Shown: piece after piece, positions 1 through 10,075 of the stretch | How the letters are laid out: the number at the start of each line of letters is the position of its first letter | Position numbering within the stretch: the stretch's first letter is position 1 | Origin: Carnegiea gigantea | Taxonomy: Eukaryota; Streptophyta; Magnoliopsida; Caryophyllales; Cactaceae | Direction: 5' to 3' | Assembly (NCBI GenBank): GCA_029747015.1 | Contig: JAKOGI010000108.1 | Location: 21,158-85,157 of the forward strand | Length of the DNA stretch: 64,000 nucleotides | The notes under the pieces: model-generated | What the model saw: the letters and a program-made list of their open reading frames with translations, nothing else | The model's database searches: none | What the model was told of the DNA's origin: nothing | Translations under genes and position numbers: made by a program

Positions 1-44
1 TATATATATATATGTACACACATGCATACATGCATACATATATC
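1..44. repeat. TA/TACA microsatellite at window edge
   Basis: Alternating TA followed by short TACA/TGCA units. It continues beyond the left edge, so its full length is unknown. No coding content. Confidence 0.85.
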
Positions 45-49
45 TTTTT

Positions 50-443
50 GTAGGTTGTTTACGCTTTATTTTTGTGCTATTTAGGTTTTCATATAATTTG
101 ATTTGGCCTTTACGGTTGCACATGCCATTTGTTATCTCTGAATGTAAGATGCTCTGTACCGTTTGTATTCATATCTATTAGTTGACACGGTTTCGGTAAT
201 TTGTCATTTGAATTGTTTGCTTTTGCTTCTTGTTCGTCGTACAGGTTTACATTGTCTTCCTTCTTGGTTTTTGGGCATCAAGGCCTACCTTAAGTGTTGT
301 TATGGGTTATGGTTCATTGTTACTTGCTCAATATCTGATAATACTCAAATCGATCGCTCCATTGTCTTTGCAATTATTCGTCGATTTGGTGTTAATGATC
401 CTAACAGGCTTGGCTAAATTATTTTAGTTTAGATTATTACTAA
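50..443 (+). pseudogene. Exon-like module copy A, left half
   Basis: A T-rich, intron-like stretch ends in an acceptor-like ACAG at 241-244. An open frame follows to a TAA at 415-417, ending in IRRFGVNDPNRLG. The whole stretch recurs as copy B from 9226, where the frame is broken, so copy A is the better preserved one. Copy A resumes at 8811 after an 8.36 kb retrotransposon that landed just downstream of the stop. I do not recognise the product. The duplicated, exon-sized open frame after an acceptor is what suggests a former host gene; a duplicated unannotated repeat is the alternative. Confidence 0.45.
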
Positions 444-448
444 CCTCT
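444..448. repeat. TSD (CCTCT), left copy
   Basis: CCTCT lies directly before the left LTR and again at 8806-8810 directly after the right LTR. The flanks outside the two copies join into one continuous duplicated host module, which confirms a simple insertion. Confidence 0.92.
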
Positions 449-1158
449 AGTAATCACAAATTATAAAGATTGAATTTTTATAGATTTAATTGATTTGAAT
501 TGGGTACAATCTCTATGAACACAATCCTCTGATTCTTTCTCTTTCAAGGATGGATTTTTCAACCTTTCAATAAAGAGGGGTAGGGAACCTATTTATAGAA
601 AAGCCTTCCTCTTAAAAATCAAGACAGGTCTTGACTTGAGTTTTGGGCTTTTGACCTAGGTTTTGGGCCTTTTCGATCAAGCTTTATTCTAGACTGCTTT
701 GACTTTCATTTGTTTGACTTTGACTTTGACTTTGACTTCGACTTTGACTTTGACTTGGGAGTCTCCTGGTCTTAAGTAGAGCATTGACTTAGAAGTCGCC
801 TTGAACTTTGATTGGACGCTGACTTGAGAATCGTTTTTGACGTTTGCCTTGTGAGTCGATGTAGGTTTTGACTTTGACTTTGACTTTGACTTTGACCGCG
901 CCATGACTTGAATGTCGTTTGGGGTTTAGGTCGTAACTTGACTTGGTAGTCGTCTTGAGTCTCGGTTTGAGCTTCGACTTGAATTTTAACTGAGTTCAGA
1001 TTTGCTAGTTATTTGGACTTCATTTTGGGCTTGACTTGTGAGTCTTTTGGGCTTGACTTATGAGTCTTTGGACTTCATTAAATTAATTAAAAGGGTTGAC
1101 CCAATTAATTAATTGAACTTAATTTTGGTACGATACAAATAAATTTTTAGTGCCTACA
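449..1158 (-). repeat. 3' LTR of the gag-only element
   Basis: Matches 8117-8805 along its whole length. It begins AGTAATCACAA where the other LTR has TGTAATCACAA and ends GTGCCTACA. It is about 20 bp longer than its partner because of extra TTTGAC units at 710-760. Inside both LTRs, imperfect GACTTT/GACTTG repeats make a long TTGACTT-rich tract. The adjacent internal side (AGTGGGCAATT on the minus strand) is the likely polypurine tract. Confidence 0.9.
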
Positions 1159-2203
1159 AATTGCCCACTCGAGACAAGGTCACGTACGGGACTTGTTATT
1201 GGAGCGTGGCCGAAGTCTCGAATTTTTTTGAAACGCACAATTTGGGCGCCTATTGATTTGACTTATCATGCTGTCAATTTGACACCTTTTTCTTTTAGGT
1301 GGGTTGTCTTGGAGAGTTGTCGACTTTGGCTTATAATTGTGTTGCCCGTTATTGCATGGTCTTTGATTTGAACACGATATGTAATCTTGAGTCAACTTCA
1401 ATGTAATGGGCACCAATTTTAGCATGTGTCCATTTGATTAGGCCTTAATGCAGGAACCATCCAATTTTGGCGGACCAAAGCTTCAGATTAATGTCTAGGC
1501 CTGGCTTCAGCTTCAGCTTTTTTTCTTTTTTCTTTTTCCTTTTATTTTCATGCACAGGCCTGGCCCGAGTGGCCTCTTCTTCTTTCCTTTGGGCAGGGCC
1601 TATTTCTTTTCTTTTATTTCCAACGCAGGCCTGGCCCTGGCTTTTATTCCACTTCTTTTCCGTACATGGGCTGGCCCGGCTAGCTTCACTTAAGAGTCAT
1701 GTGAGGGGCACATAACCCCGGTCTGCCTTCTTTATTTTCTTCTCTTCTCTCTTTCTTTTGGCATGGGCTGGGCCCATTTCTCTAACTTCCTTGCAGATCC
1801 AGCCTGACTTTTCATTGAGAGCACGCGAAACTCACGTGCCTGGGGGCACTGTTCCCCTTTCTTCCTCCCGGCCGAACCTGACGCTTCGAAGCCTAGAACC
1901 AGAGCACCCCACTTGACGCTACTGCCAATGCCACTGTTCATGGTGCACGCCCCCAAAAGCTGTGTGTTTGCCACCATTCTTGATCAAAGGTATAAACTTT
2001 GTCCATCTTTCCTCCTTTCCCTTGTTTCCCCTTTTTCTTTTTGGGTAAAACTTCATGCCCTTTTCTTCTTTGTTAAGAGAGCAAGCTCCTTCTGTACCGC
2101 CCAACTCCATTAAAGCATCTAGCTGAGACCCATATTTGTGCCCAGTTCAAGGTATCAACTTTTTACTTCTCCTCCTTTCAATTGTTTTTTTTTTTAAATA
2201 TGC

Positions 2204-2266
<63 letters not shown>

Positions 2267-2837
2267 CCAATCTTTGAAATTTGGAACTTGTGCTTGTTTA
2301 ACCCGTGAACGAGGAACCGATGAAACCTATGAAATTTGGGCGTCTTTTATATGTGCTTATTTGTCGTCTATTATAAAACTTGGGTGGTCCATGGGATCAG
2401 CTGTGGTTGGGACGGTGGAGGTGCGGTGGCGAAGTTGGAGAATACCAGTCCTGTCCTTGATGAGTAGTAGCCTAAGGGATGGCGCTTGTGCTTTGGTACT
2501 GATGCATGGTGATGATGCTGAGCAAATTGAGGAGGGAGAAACACACCCCAATCTTTCTCTTTTCTGGTTAGAAAACACTGTCCTTTGTGCTTTTTTTTTT
2601 TTTTTTTTTTTTTTGGTTTTTGTTTTTGTTGGGTCTGCGCACTTGACTGGGAAGAAAAGGAGACTGACAAGGGGAATGGTGGGCTTTGAAGGGGGAAATG
2701 TATCGGTTTGAGCTGGGTAAATTTTCCTACTTGATGACCCTAATTTGGATCGCATTGTCTTGGCAGCTCTTCACAATTGGTTTGGTTGCGTTGTTAGTTA
2801 ATGTTTCTTCTGTGTTTTCGAATTTTATTGGCAGCTT
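1159..2837 (-). other. Non-coding internal region of the gag-only element
   Basis: No retrotransposon protein is readable in either strand. The stretch holds GGCCTGGCC-rich and T-rich sequence, a TA microsatellite at 2205-2264 and a poly-T run near 2591-2614. Open frames here on both strands are low-complexity (poly-Phe, Tyr-Ile or Lys runs) and are not credible genes. Confidence 0.6.
2205..2264. repeat. (TA)n microsatellite
   Basis: About 30 uninterrupted TA units preceded by a T-run. Lies within the non-coding internal part of the gag-only LTR element. Confidence 0.95.
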
Positions 2838-3243
2838 TCACGTCCAAACTTCATGCTTTTTATTAGCCTTCAACAGACCCCTTTTGCTATTGGCAACCCC
2901 AAGTATAGCCTTCCCATCCCTCTTATTCAATATGGCAGCTTTCACATCCAAAGTTGCCTGAAGTGTTTTCTTTTTTTTTTTAAATAGAATTGAGCATCTC
3001 GGACTAGTCCACTCTTCACCCTTTGCTTGTAATAAAAGAAAGCCCTTTTGAAATCACGAACACAGACAAAAGCATAGATCATTGTGCAGTATGTGATGGG
3101 ATTTGGTTTCAAACCCAAAGACTCCATTTCCTTCAACAGCTGTGGTAACTTTAAGTTCTGCCCTGCCCACATGCACTGATTAGGTTTGTGTATGATTTGG
3201 CATATGGTTTGAGGCTTATGCTTTGCATTTCTTGGAAAAGCTT
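2838..3243 (-). pseudogene. Captured PPR-protein gene fragment with intron-like junctions
   Basis: Reading leftward, a CCCATTTACAG acceptor at 3244-3254 is followed by KLFQEMQSISLKP and YTNLISACG. After a small frameshift near 3168 comes LLKEMESLGLKPNPITYC and DFKRAFFYYKQ. These are degenerate 35-residue pentatricopeptide repeats, with the LLKEM..LGLKPNPITY pattern of helix A/B pairs. The frame then runs into an A-rich stretch ending in CTTCAG at 2958-2963. A second exon-like frame (2957-2838) reads ATLDVKAAILNKRD to a TGA. PPR proteins bind organellar RNA. Here only the 3' end of such a gene is present, in sense with the retrotransposon, so it is a captured host fragment. Which PPR gene it came from cannot be told. 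Confidence 0.72.
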
Positions 3244-3679
3244 CTGTAAATGGGTATAAAATACATGAGACTTGAAAAGATTCTAGGTTGGCCATTGACA
3301 AGGCCATTGTTTCCTTTGGCAAAGCACCTCAACATGCCCATTCTGTTCCCCCATTCTGTTTTCTGGGAAAAAAAAAATAAAAATAAAAGAAAAGAAAAGA
3401 AAAGGCATGTCCTCCGTTTTGCACGGAATTGTTTTTTTGGGAAAAATACCCCAAGGTGTTGAATGCTTCACTGTTTGCATACAATTTATCCTGGTCTTCT
3501 ATGCGAACCTTCATGCTTCTAGTTGCCTTCATGTGTTTTCTTTGTTTTTTTTTTTTGGGTAGCTTATGCTCACTCGCTGGTAGATCGCATTTTTTGTTTT
3601 TGAATGCCGAGACCCCCTTTCTTTTTTTTCTCTCTTTTTTTTTTTTGTATTGTTGCTTGTGCAGGTTGAGGAACCATTC
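3244..3679 (-). other. T/A-rich stretch between PPR fragment and minisatellite
   Basis: Contains A-rich (3367-3402) and T-rich (3540-3560, 3620-3645) tracts. It may include more of the captured gene (intron or earlier exon), but no PPR repeat is recognisable. Confidence 0.4.
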
Positions 3680-4095
3680 AAAGAACCACTTGCGGCACAG
3701 TTCGCTGCTTGGTCAAGGGCCTTGAACGGAACTGATACGCACGAAAGTGGTATGAAGACTTGAAGAGCCACACTTGCGATACGGTTCGCTGCTAGGCTTA
3801 TGGGCCTTGAACAGAACTGATACGCACGGAAGTGGTGTGAAGACTTGAAGAGCCACACTTGCGATACAGTTCGCTGCTTGGCTTATGGGCTTTGAACGGA
3901 ACTGATGCGCACGAAAGTGGTGTGAAGACTTGAAGAGCTACACTTGCGATGCAGTTCGCCGCTTGGCCCTGGGCCTTGAACGAAACTGATACGCACGGAA
4001 GTGGTGTGAAGACTTGAAGAGCCGCACTTGTGATACAGTTCGCCGCTTGGCCCTGAGCCTTGAACGAAACTGCTACGCACAGAAGTGGTATGAGC
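3680..4095. repeat. 84-85 bp minisatellite, about five copies
   Basis: The word TTGAAC(G/A)(G/A)AACTG recurs at 3722, 3807, 3892, 3976 and 4060, giving periods of 85, 85, 84 and 84 bp. Each unit contains ACGCACGAAAGTGG, GAAGACTTGAAGAGC and CAGTTCGC(T/C)GCTTGG. The 84-bp units are 28 codons long, which explains a repetitive leftward open frame here (FKAQGQAANCI repeats). That frame is a product of the repeat, not evidence of a gene. Confidence 0.9.
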
Positions 4096-4470
4096 AGTGT
4101 AGAGCAGCTAGCGCAGCAATCAACGAACATTTTGATTGATTTTGCTCTCCGCTTCACTCTCCTTTAACATCTATTTTGTTTAGACGACGCCTTGCTTACT
4201 GATTTCTTTCTTTAAAAAAAGAATTTAACTTTATGTTTTCTTCTATTTTCAGGTGATTCATAATAGTGGAAGCCGCGAGGAGAAGCTTGGCGGCAGAAAG
4301 GTGATGTCTTTGATCTCTTCTCTTTCATGCCCCCCTTTCTTTGTGTGTGATGTGTTTGACTGCACTTGATGATTTGCTGAAATTGCCTACGTATTTATGG
4401 GTACTTGCAATTCCCAATAAGATCAAGTTTTTATGTAGTTCAACTAAGCATCTTTTTTTCATTTGTTTTG
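4096..4470 (-). other. Spacer between the two minisatellites
   Basis: No gene or repeat recognised. T-rich on the plus strand, with no similarity noticed to the flanking arrays. Confidence 0.4.
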
Positions 4471-5098
4471 CCGTTCACAGTTTATACTCTTGCGGGTCAG
4501 GAGTAGTACAAAATTTCTTTTTTTTTTTGTGGCTTGAGTGAACAGTTTATACTCTTACTCAGGAGTTAGCATTTTCTTGATATGCGTGAACAGTTTAGAC
4601 TCTTGTTCAGGAGTCATCTTTTTTGAATGTGCGAACAGTTTAGCCTCTTGTTTGGGAGTCTTTTTTTTTGAATGTGTGAACAGCTTAGCCTCTTACTTGG
4701 GAGTCTTCTTTTTTTGAATGCGCGAACAGTTTAACTTCTTATTCGGGAATCTTCTTTTTTTTGAATGCGCGAACAGTTTAGCCTCTTTTTCGAGAGTCTT
4801 CTTTTTTTTTTGAATGCGCGAACAGTTTAGCATCTTGTTCGGGAGTTTTCTTTTTTTGAATGTGCGAACAGTTTAGTCTCTTCTTCGGGAGTCTTCTTTT
4901 TTTTGAATGTGCGAACCGTATGTGCGAACCGTTTAGCCTCTTGTTCGGGAGTCTTCTTTTTGAATGTGCGAACAGTTTAGCCTCTTGTTCGGAAGTCTTA
5001 TTTTTGAATGTGCGAACAGTTTAGCCTCTTGCTCAGGAGCCAATCAAGCCCCCTTTTTTTGTGGTGGTGAACAGTTTAAGCTCTTGCCCAGGAGCTGG
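4471..5098. repeat. 45-48 bp minisatellite, about 14 copies
   Basis: The core GAACAGTTTAGCCTCTTGTT, then CGGGAGTCTT, a T-run and GAATGTGC, recurs at 4540, 4588, 4633, 4678, 4724, 4771, 4820, 4866, 4926, 4970, 5014 and 5069, with degenerate units at both ends. Spacing is mostly 44-49 bp and varies through the T-run. One unit near 4913 is a 13-bp partial duplication. The array directly follows the 3' end of the gag-like reading frame. Confidence 0.9.
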
Positions 5099-8020
5099 TC
5101 CAGCATTTCCTCAAGGAAGGGCACTGACCTCTTGGCTCGTGTCGTGGTTGAAAAAAGCTTGCTCCTTAGTTCTTTCTGTTGAACTGGCCTTAGCCCTTGA
5201 CGAGTGAGAATTAGGATGCGCGTCTTTACTTTCAGCGAATCATCCACCTTCACATCCAAAGTGGAAACACGCTTCATGCGTGAAAGAATTGAACTTTGGA
5301 CTTCATTTGTTTTGCCGAGACAGCTGAACGCTGAATCTCTTTTTGTGAGGGCGGTGCACTTGATGACGTCTCACCTATCTTGATTCTGGCAAAAACCGAG
5401 GGTTTAGGTTGCTCATCCTTTTTCAACCTATGAAAGATAAAGGGTTTTAGGATTTTACCCTTTCCAATCCTTCTAAACACAGAAGGGCATTGGCGTGATG
5501 TTAACGGCTGCAACCTATCGAACACCGACGTGTTGGGGTTAGTCTTGGCATTTTCACCCTCATTATCATCAACCTCTTTAGTTGTGATATATTGCGTGGG
5601 GGCTCGCCTGTCCTTACGTCGTCCCGAAATCCTCACAGGGTGGGGCAGTACGTAGCTAAGACCAACTCTAGGCATTGCGGCGTTGCCCCCTTGACCTTGT
5701 ATGACCCTTGCGCGCTCTCAAGTCTGTAGGGCTTAGCTTTGATCACATGTTCCAAAGACGTTGGCTAGCTGAAGTCATGGCTGGACCTCTTCATTAACTT
5801 GTGCGCATTAGGATCACACCCAACGCTGATGCGCATTTTTGACAACTCACTTTTTTCTTGGAGCGAGCCTTTAAAAGAGGCAACAAAACTAGGGAGAGAA
5901 CCCTTGTTAATTTGCTTGGGTTCGCCCGATGAACTGGAAGCACACCCTTTTCTTTCAGAACGCACCAGCTTGCTTCATTGAACTTATGTTCAACTTTGGT
6001 TGCACTTTTAGGATTTGTACATTTGAAGACTGGCGCTGCGGAATTTGCCGCGACATATGCTTGCTTCACGGACGAGACTGAAATTGTCATCTCATTCTTT
6101 TCTTTCCGTTGTTGTTGTGGCTGGATGCTGCCATCACCACTTTTTTCGGGAAAGACGTTCAGCTCTTCATTTGTTTCATCATCGTTAATTTCGAAACATG
6201 AAGTTGTGTAGACAGCCACACTATCAAAGAAGTTTTTTGTGAAGCATTCTCCTGAGCCTTCTAGTACTTCAGCATGATCCATTTCAGAATCTGACTTATC
6301 AGCCTCTTCCACTGTGATATGGTCAACTTCTGTTGTTTCATCCAAATCTAAAATGATTCTTCCTTCTTCAGCTAGTTGCATGATGCGCTCCTTGAGTGTA
6401 ACGCACTTTTCAAGAGGGTGACTAACGATTCTATGGTGTCGACAGTATTTAGGGTCGGCGGTCCTCCCAACTTCTTCCGGGTACTTTGGCTCGGGCAATT
6501 CGATGATACCCTTTTCAAGTAAGTCATCTAGCATGCCTGACAAATCTGGGTCAGGAAATGGATACTTCTTTTCTTGAAGTTCTTTCAGTGTGGGACGCTT
6601 ATTTGTCACAACTTTGAATGATGAGCTCTTCTTATCCTCTAGTTTTGGCTTTTCCATAATGCGAATTGGCTGACTTATAAAGGTGGACATTGCTATTTTG
6701 GTCGTGCCTTTAGAAAAGTTAATATTCTTCTCGAATTCAACTTTATTCCTCTTTGATTCAGTAGAATAGAAAGAGTTGGTGCGACGACTAACTATCGTCA
6801 CCTCCATACCATGCGCCTTAGTCGCCAATTCGTGAAAAGTCCTAGGTTTGCTTATTTGTAGGACGTACAGCAAGTCCCAGTACATGCCTTGGGTGCACAT
6901 TTCAACAGCAAAAGCTTCAGACAGCTGATCCTTACACTCGAGGCTTAGTGCACGCCAGCAGTTGATGTAGTCAAGAACTGGCTCATCCTTCCACTGTTTT
7001 GTGTTTGTCAACTCAGTCATGCTAACAACGCGTTGAGTGCTGTAGAATCTGTTGATGAACTCTTGCTCCATCTGTTCTTAGTTATCAATGGACTCGGGTT
7101 CCAAGTCTGTATACCAGTCAAACGTAAAGAGTACGGACAAACTGCTTCACCAGTCAGTCTCCCTCTGTGCCAGCATTACTGCTCGTCTCAATGAAGTGCG
7201 CTACATGCTATTTAGGGTTGCCCTTGCCATCGAACTGGTTGAACTTGGCAGGCTGATAGCCATGGGGTATGCGCAGCACGTCAATTCTCTTTGTATAAGG
7301 CTTTGTGTATAAGCGGATCTTGTGGGACCCTCCTCCTAGCGGAGCCTTGATTGTGTTCGCTATCAGGCTCTGAATCTGCTCAACCGACATTGAGCCTAAG
7401 GAGCAGTCCTTCTTAGCTTTGCAGTCATTGTCAGATTCCTCGCTGCGATGTGACTCTTTGTCAGAGTCTTCAACACCTGAACCCTTGTTAGAAGCTTCAA
7501 AGAACTTCTTTTCTAGCCTCTTTGTCAATTCAGTAATTTGTTCATTCTGGCGCTTGATTTAGGTGTCCTTCTCTGCACTCTCTTTAGAGAGTCTATCCAA
7601 GGTAGCCTTCATACTTGCCAGCTGCTCTTCAAGGTTAGCAGCTCCTGTCATCATGACTAGCATGATGACAGTGTCGGAAGATTCAGTTTCAATCTCTGAC
7701 ATGCGCACCCCATTTGGCGAGGGCGCAGAGGAGTCACTACTGTAGTAGTCTTCGACCTCACAGATTGGAGATTGAAGGCTAAGTTTTTGAATTTCATCCA
7801 TCCAGGACAACACCTTGTGTTGCATTTTTGAGTCTTGGAATTTGGATGTGGGTGACACAGTCTGGCTGGTAGCGGTCGACGGAGCAGCTTTTGCCATGCT
7901 CCTGGTCTTCATTGTATAAGCGCGCTTGCTAGAAGTGACGCTCGCTTCGCAGGATCTAAGAGAGAAAGATCCCATGTTCTTGTTCTTCGAAGGTTGCGCG
8001 GCGACATTCTTTGTAGCCAT
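5044..8020 (-). pseudogene. gag: Gag-like polyprotein remnant of the gag-only element
   Basis: The likely start is the ATG at 8020-8018 (MATKNVAAQPSK); an earlier in-frame ATG lies inside the LTR. Order of parts: a basic, Ser/Thr-rich N-terminus; a single in-frame TAA at about 7557-7559; a Glu/Lys-rich linker with KRLEKKFFEASNKG; then the retrotransposon gag core (MEQEFINRFYS, ELTNTKQWKDEPVLDYINCW, LECKDQLSEAFAVEMCTQGM). Next comes a Cys/His segment, DPKYCRHHRIVSHPLEKC, followed by LKERIMQLAEEGRI, then SVFDRL/SVFRRI-type repeats (5274-5675) and VSTLDVKVDDSLKVK. This layout is typical of gag from Tat/Ogre-related plant elements. Stops near 7208, frameshifts near 7080-7200 and a break near 5680-5790 inactivate it. 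No protease motif follows. Confidence 0.8.
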
Positions 8021-8094
8021 ATCTCCGTCGAAGATGATGTGCTTGTGACTTAAAAGTCTTGATTTTTTAAGAGAAAGAGATGAGAGGTAGAGAC

Positions 8095-8114
8095 GTCCCA
8101 CCGGGCGTGCCAAA
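8095..8114 (-). promoter_or_regulatory. Candidate primer-binding site
   Basis: On the minus strand TTTGGCACGCCCGGTGGGAC starts two bases after the LTR end. The position fits a PBS. It is not the usual initiator-Met site, and I could not assign the tRNA. Confidence 0.55.
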
Positions 8115-8116
8115 TT

Positions 8117-8805
8117 TGTAATCACAAATTACAAAGATTGAATTTTTATAGATTCAATTGATTTGAATTGGGTACAATTTCTATGAACAAAATCCTCTGA
8201 TTCTTTCTCTTTCAAGGATGGATTTTCCAACCTTTCAATAAAGAGGGGTAGGGACCTATTTATAGAAAAGCCTTCCTCTTGAAAGTCAAGATAGGTCTTA
8301 ACTTGAGTTTTGGACTTTTGACCTAGGTTTTGGGCCTTTTCAATCAGGCTTTACCCTAGACTGTTTTGACTTTCATTTATTTGACTTTGATTTTTACTTG
8401 GGAGTCTCTCGGGCTTAAGCAGAGCATTGACTTAGAAGTCGCCTCGAACTTTGATCGGATGCTGATTTGAGAGTCGTTTTTGACGTTTGACTTGTGAGTC
8501 GATGTAGGTTTTGACCTTTGACTTTGACTTTGACTTTGACCGCGCCATGACTTGAATGTCGTTCGGAGTTTAGGTTGTGACTTAACTTGATAGTCGTCTT
8601 GAACCTCAGTTTAGACTTTAACTCGAATTTTAACTAAGTCCAGATTTGCTAGTCATTTGGACTTCATTTTGGGCTTGACTTGTGAATCTTTTGGGCTTGA
8701 CTTGTGAGTCTTTGTTGGGCTTGATTAAATTAATTAAAAGGGTTGGCCCAATTAATTAATTTAACTTAATTTTGGTACGGCACAAATAAATTTTTAGTGC
8801 CTACA
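8117..8805 (-). repeat. 5' LTR of the gag-only element
   Basis: Starts TGTAATCACAAATT and ends GTGCCTACA on the plus strand, matching 449-1158. Has fewer GACTTT units than its partner and keeps the canonical TG terminus. Confidence 0.92.
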
Positions 8806-8810
8806 CCTCT
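8806..8810. repeat. TSD (CCTCT), right copy
   Basis: Identical to 444-448 and directly adjacent to the right LTR end. Confidence 0.92.
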
Positions 8811-9225
8811 ATTGATGTCACATACTGATTCTTCCCTGCAGATCTTTTTTCCTATTCCTCCCTACCCTAAACGAAAGGGTTTGGACTTGAATAGCCTTAT
8901 TTGGTATGTGCATTTTTAGGAGTTACCGTTATCGTCTACTTTTGGGTGCTATTGGATAATGTTCAGAATACAATGTCGGGTTTCTTTATAATTACCCTTT
9001 AATCTACTTGATAGGTCCTAACTCAATTAACATCAGCATACTGAAAAGAAGTTAATCTAGCTACCTTGGTTGTAGCTCGGCTGTGCCAGGATCATCGTGA
9101 AGTAACCCTCATTTATCTTACCCCTCATACTGATTCCAAAGCAAGGCTTAAAATGGATGCAGAAACCAAGAATGTTTGGTAAAAGGTTAACCAAGAAGGT
9201 TTGGCTCAGTTGAAATCTTTAAGTA
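8811..9225 (+). pseudogene. Exon-like module copy A, right half
   Basis: Continues copy A after the retrotransposon. It aligns with 9690-10075 through ATTGATGTCAC, TTGCAGATCTTTTTCC-like and ATAATGTTCAGAAT words. The coding-like segment near 9024-9210 (versus 9898-10050 in copy B) keeps EVTLIYLTPHTDSK-like and MDAETKN words but has lost the frame. Product unknown. Confidence 0.45.
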
Positions 9226-10075
9226 AGTTGTTTAGCCTTCATTTGTATACTGTTTATGTTTCTAGATAATCTGATTTGACGTTAACCATCGCACATACCA
9301 TTGATTATCTCTCAATGTAAGATGCTCTATAGCTTGTGTATTTATATCAATTAACATAGTTTCAATAATTTGTCATTCGCATTGTTTTCTTTTGCTTCTC
9401 GCTCTTTCGTACAGGTCTGCATTGTATTCCATTTTGGTTCTTGGGCATCAAGGCCTACCGTAATTGTTGTTATGGCTTATGGCTTATTGTTCTTGCTTAT
9501 TGGTTGATAATACCCAAAATCACTCCTTTTTCTTTGCGATTATCTGCAGATTTTGTGTTAATGATCCTGACAGGCTTAGCTGAATTGTTTTGTAACAACA
9601 ATATACAGAATTATTTACTTCGCAATGAAGATGTGACGCATGCAATTAGTGTCAAAAACATTTTATTTTGGTTTAGAATGTAACTAAACTCTACTGATGT
9701 CACTTACTAATTCTTCATTGCAGATCTTTTTCCCTGTTCTCTCCCCAGCCTAAAGAAAGGGGTTGGATCTAAATAGAACCATTTGGTCTGTCTATTTTTA
9801 GTGGTCACCATTACTGTTTACTTTTGTGCGCTATTAGATAATATTCAGAATGCAGTATTGGGTTTCATTATAATTACCCTTACTGTGGTTGGCAGGTCCT
9901 GACACAATTGATATCAATTATACTGAAAAAGAACTTAATCTGGCTGCCTTGTATAGCTTGGCTCAGCAAGGATCGCCTGAAGTGACCCTCATTCATCTTA
10001 CCCTTCCAACTGATTTCAAACCAAGCCTTAGAGTGGATGCAGAAACCTAGACAGTTTGGCAGAAGGTTTGACATG
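9226..10075 (+). pseudogene. Exon-like module copy B
   Basis: Tandem second copy of the sequence 50-443 plus 8811-9225, uninterrupted. It has an acceptor-like ACAG at 9411-9414 before a broken version of the first exon-like frame. Near 9893 a TTGGCAG acceptor is followed by an open frame with TIDINYTEKELNLAALYS, EVTLIHLTLPTDFKP and RVDAET, ending in TAG. The later segment is better preserved than in copy A. Codon-like conservation between the two copies suggests a former protein-coding gene that I do not recognise. Confidence 0.45.

Larger units (their letters stand above)
449..8805 (-). mobile_element. Gag-only LTR retrotransposon (TR-GAG/LARD-like)
   Basis: Two LTRs of about 0.7 kb (449-1158 and 8117-8805) bound an internal region of about 7 kb, with a perfect 5-bp TSD. 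Orientation is minus: the primer-binding-like site lies at 8095-8114 and gag reads leftward from 8020. No protease, RT, RNase H or integrase is visible, so it must have moved using enzymes of a partner, probably a Tat/Ogre-type gypsy element judging by its gag. The 3' part holds no retroviral gene; it carries two minisatellites, a TA microsatellite and a captured PPR gene fragment. The first base of the left LTR has changed from T to A. Confidence 0.88.

Noticed and set aside
2136..2711. 191-codon open frame on the plus strand
   Set aside because: It runs through a TA microsatellite (Tyr-Ile repeats) and a poly-T (poly-Phe) inside the non-coding part of an LTR element, and has no domain.
3798..4157. 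119-codon leftward open frame with internal repeats
   Set aside because: It is produced by the 84-bp minisatellite, whose period is a multiple of three; no independent coding evidence.
4471..5098. Regular repeats resembling a CRISPR array
   Set aside because: Units are head-to-tail with no unique spacers, the context is a plant retrotransposon and no cas genes exist.
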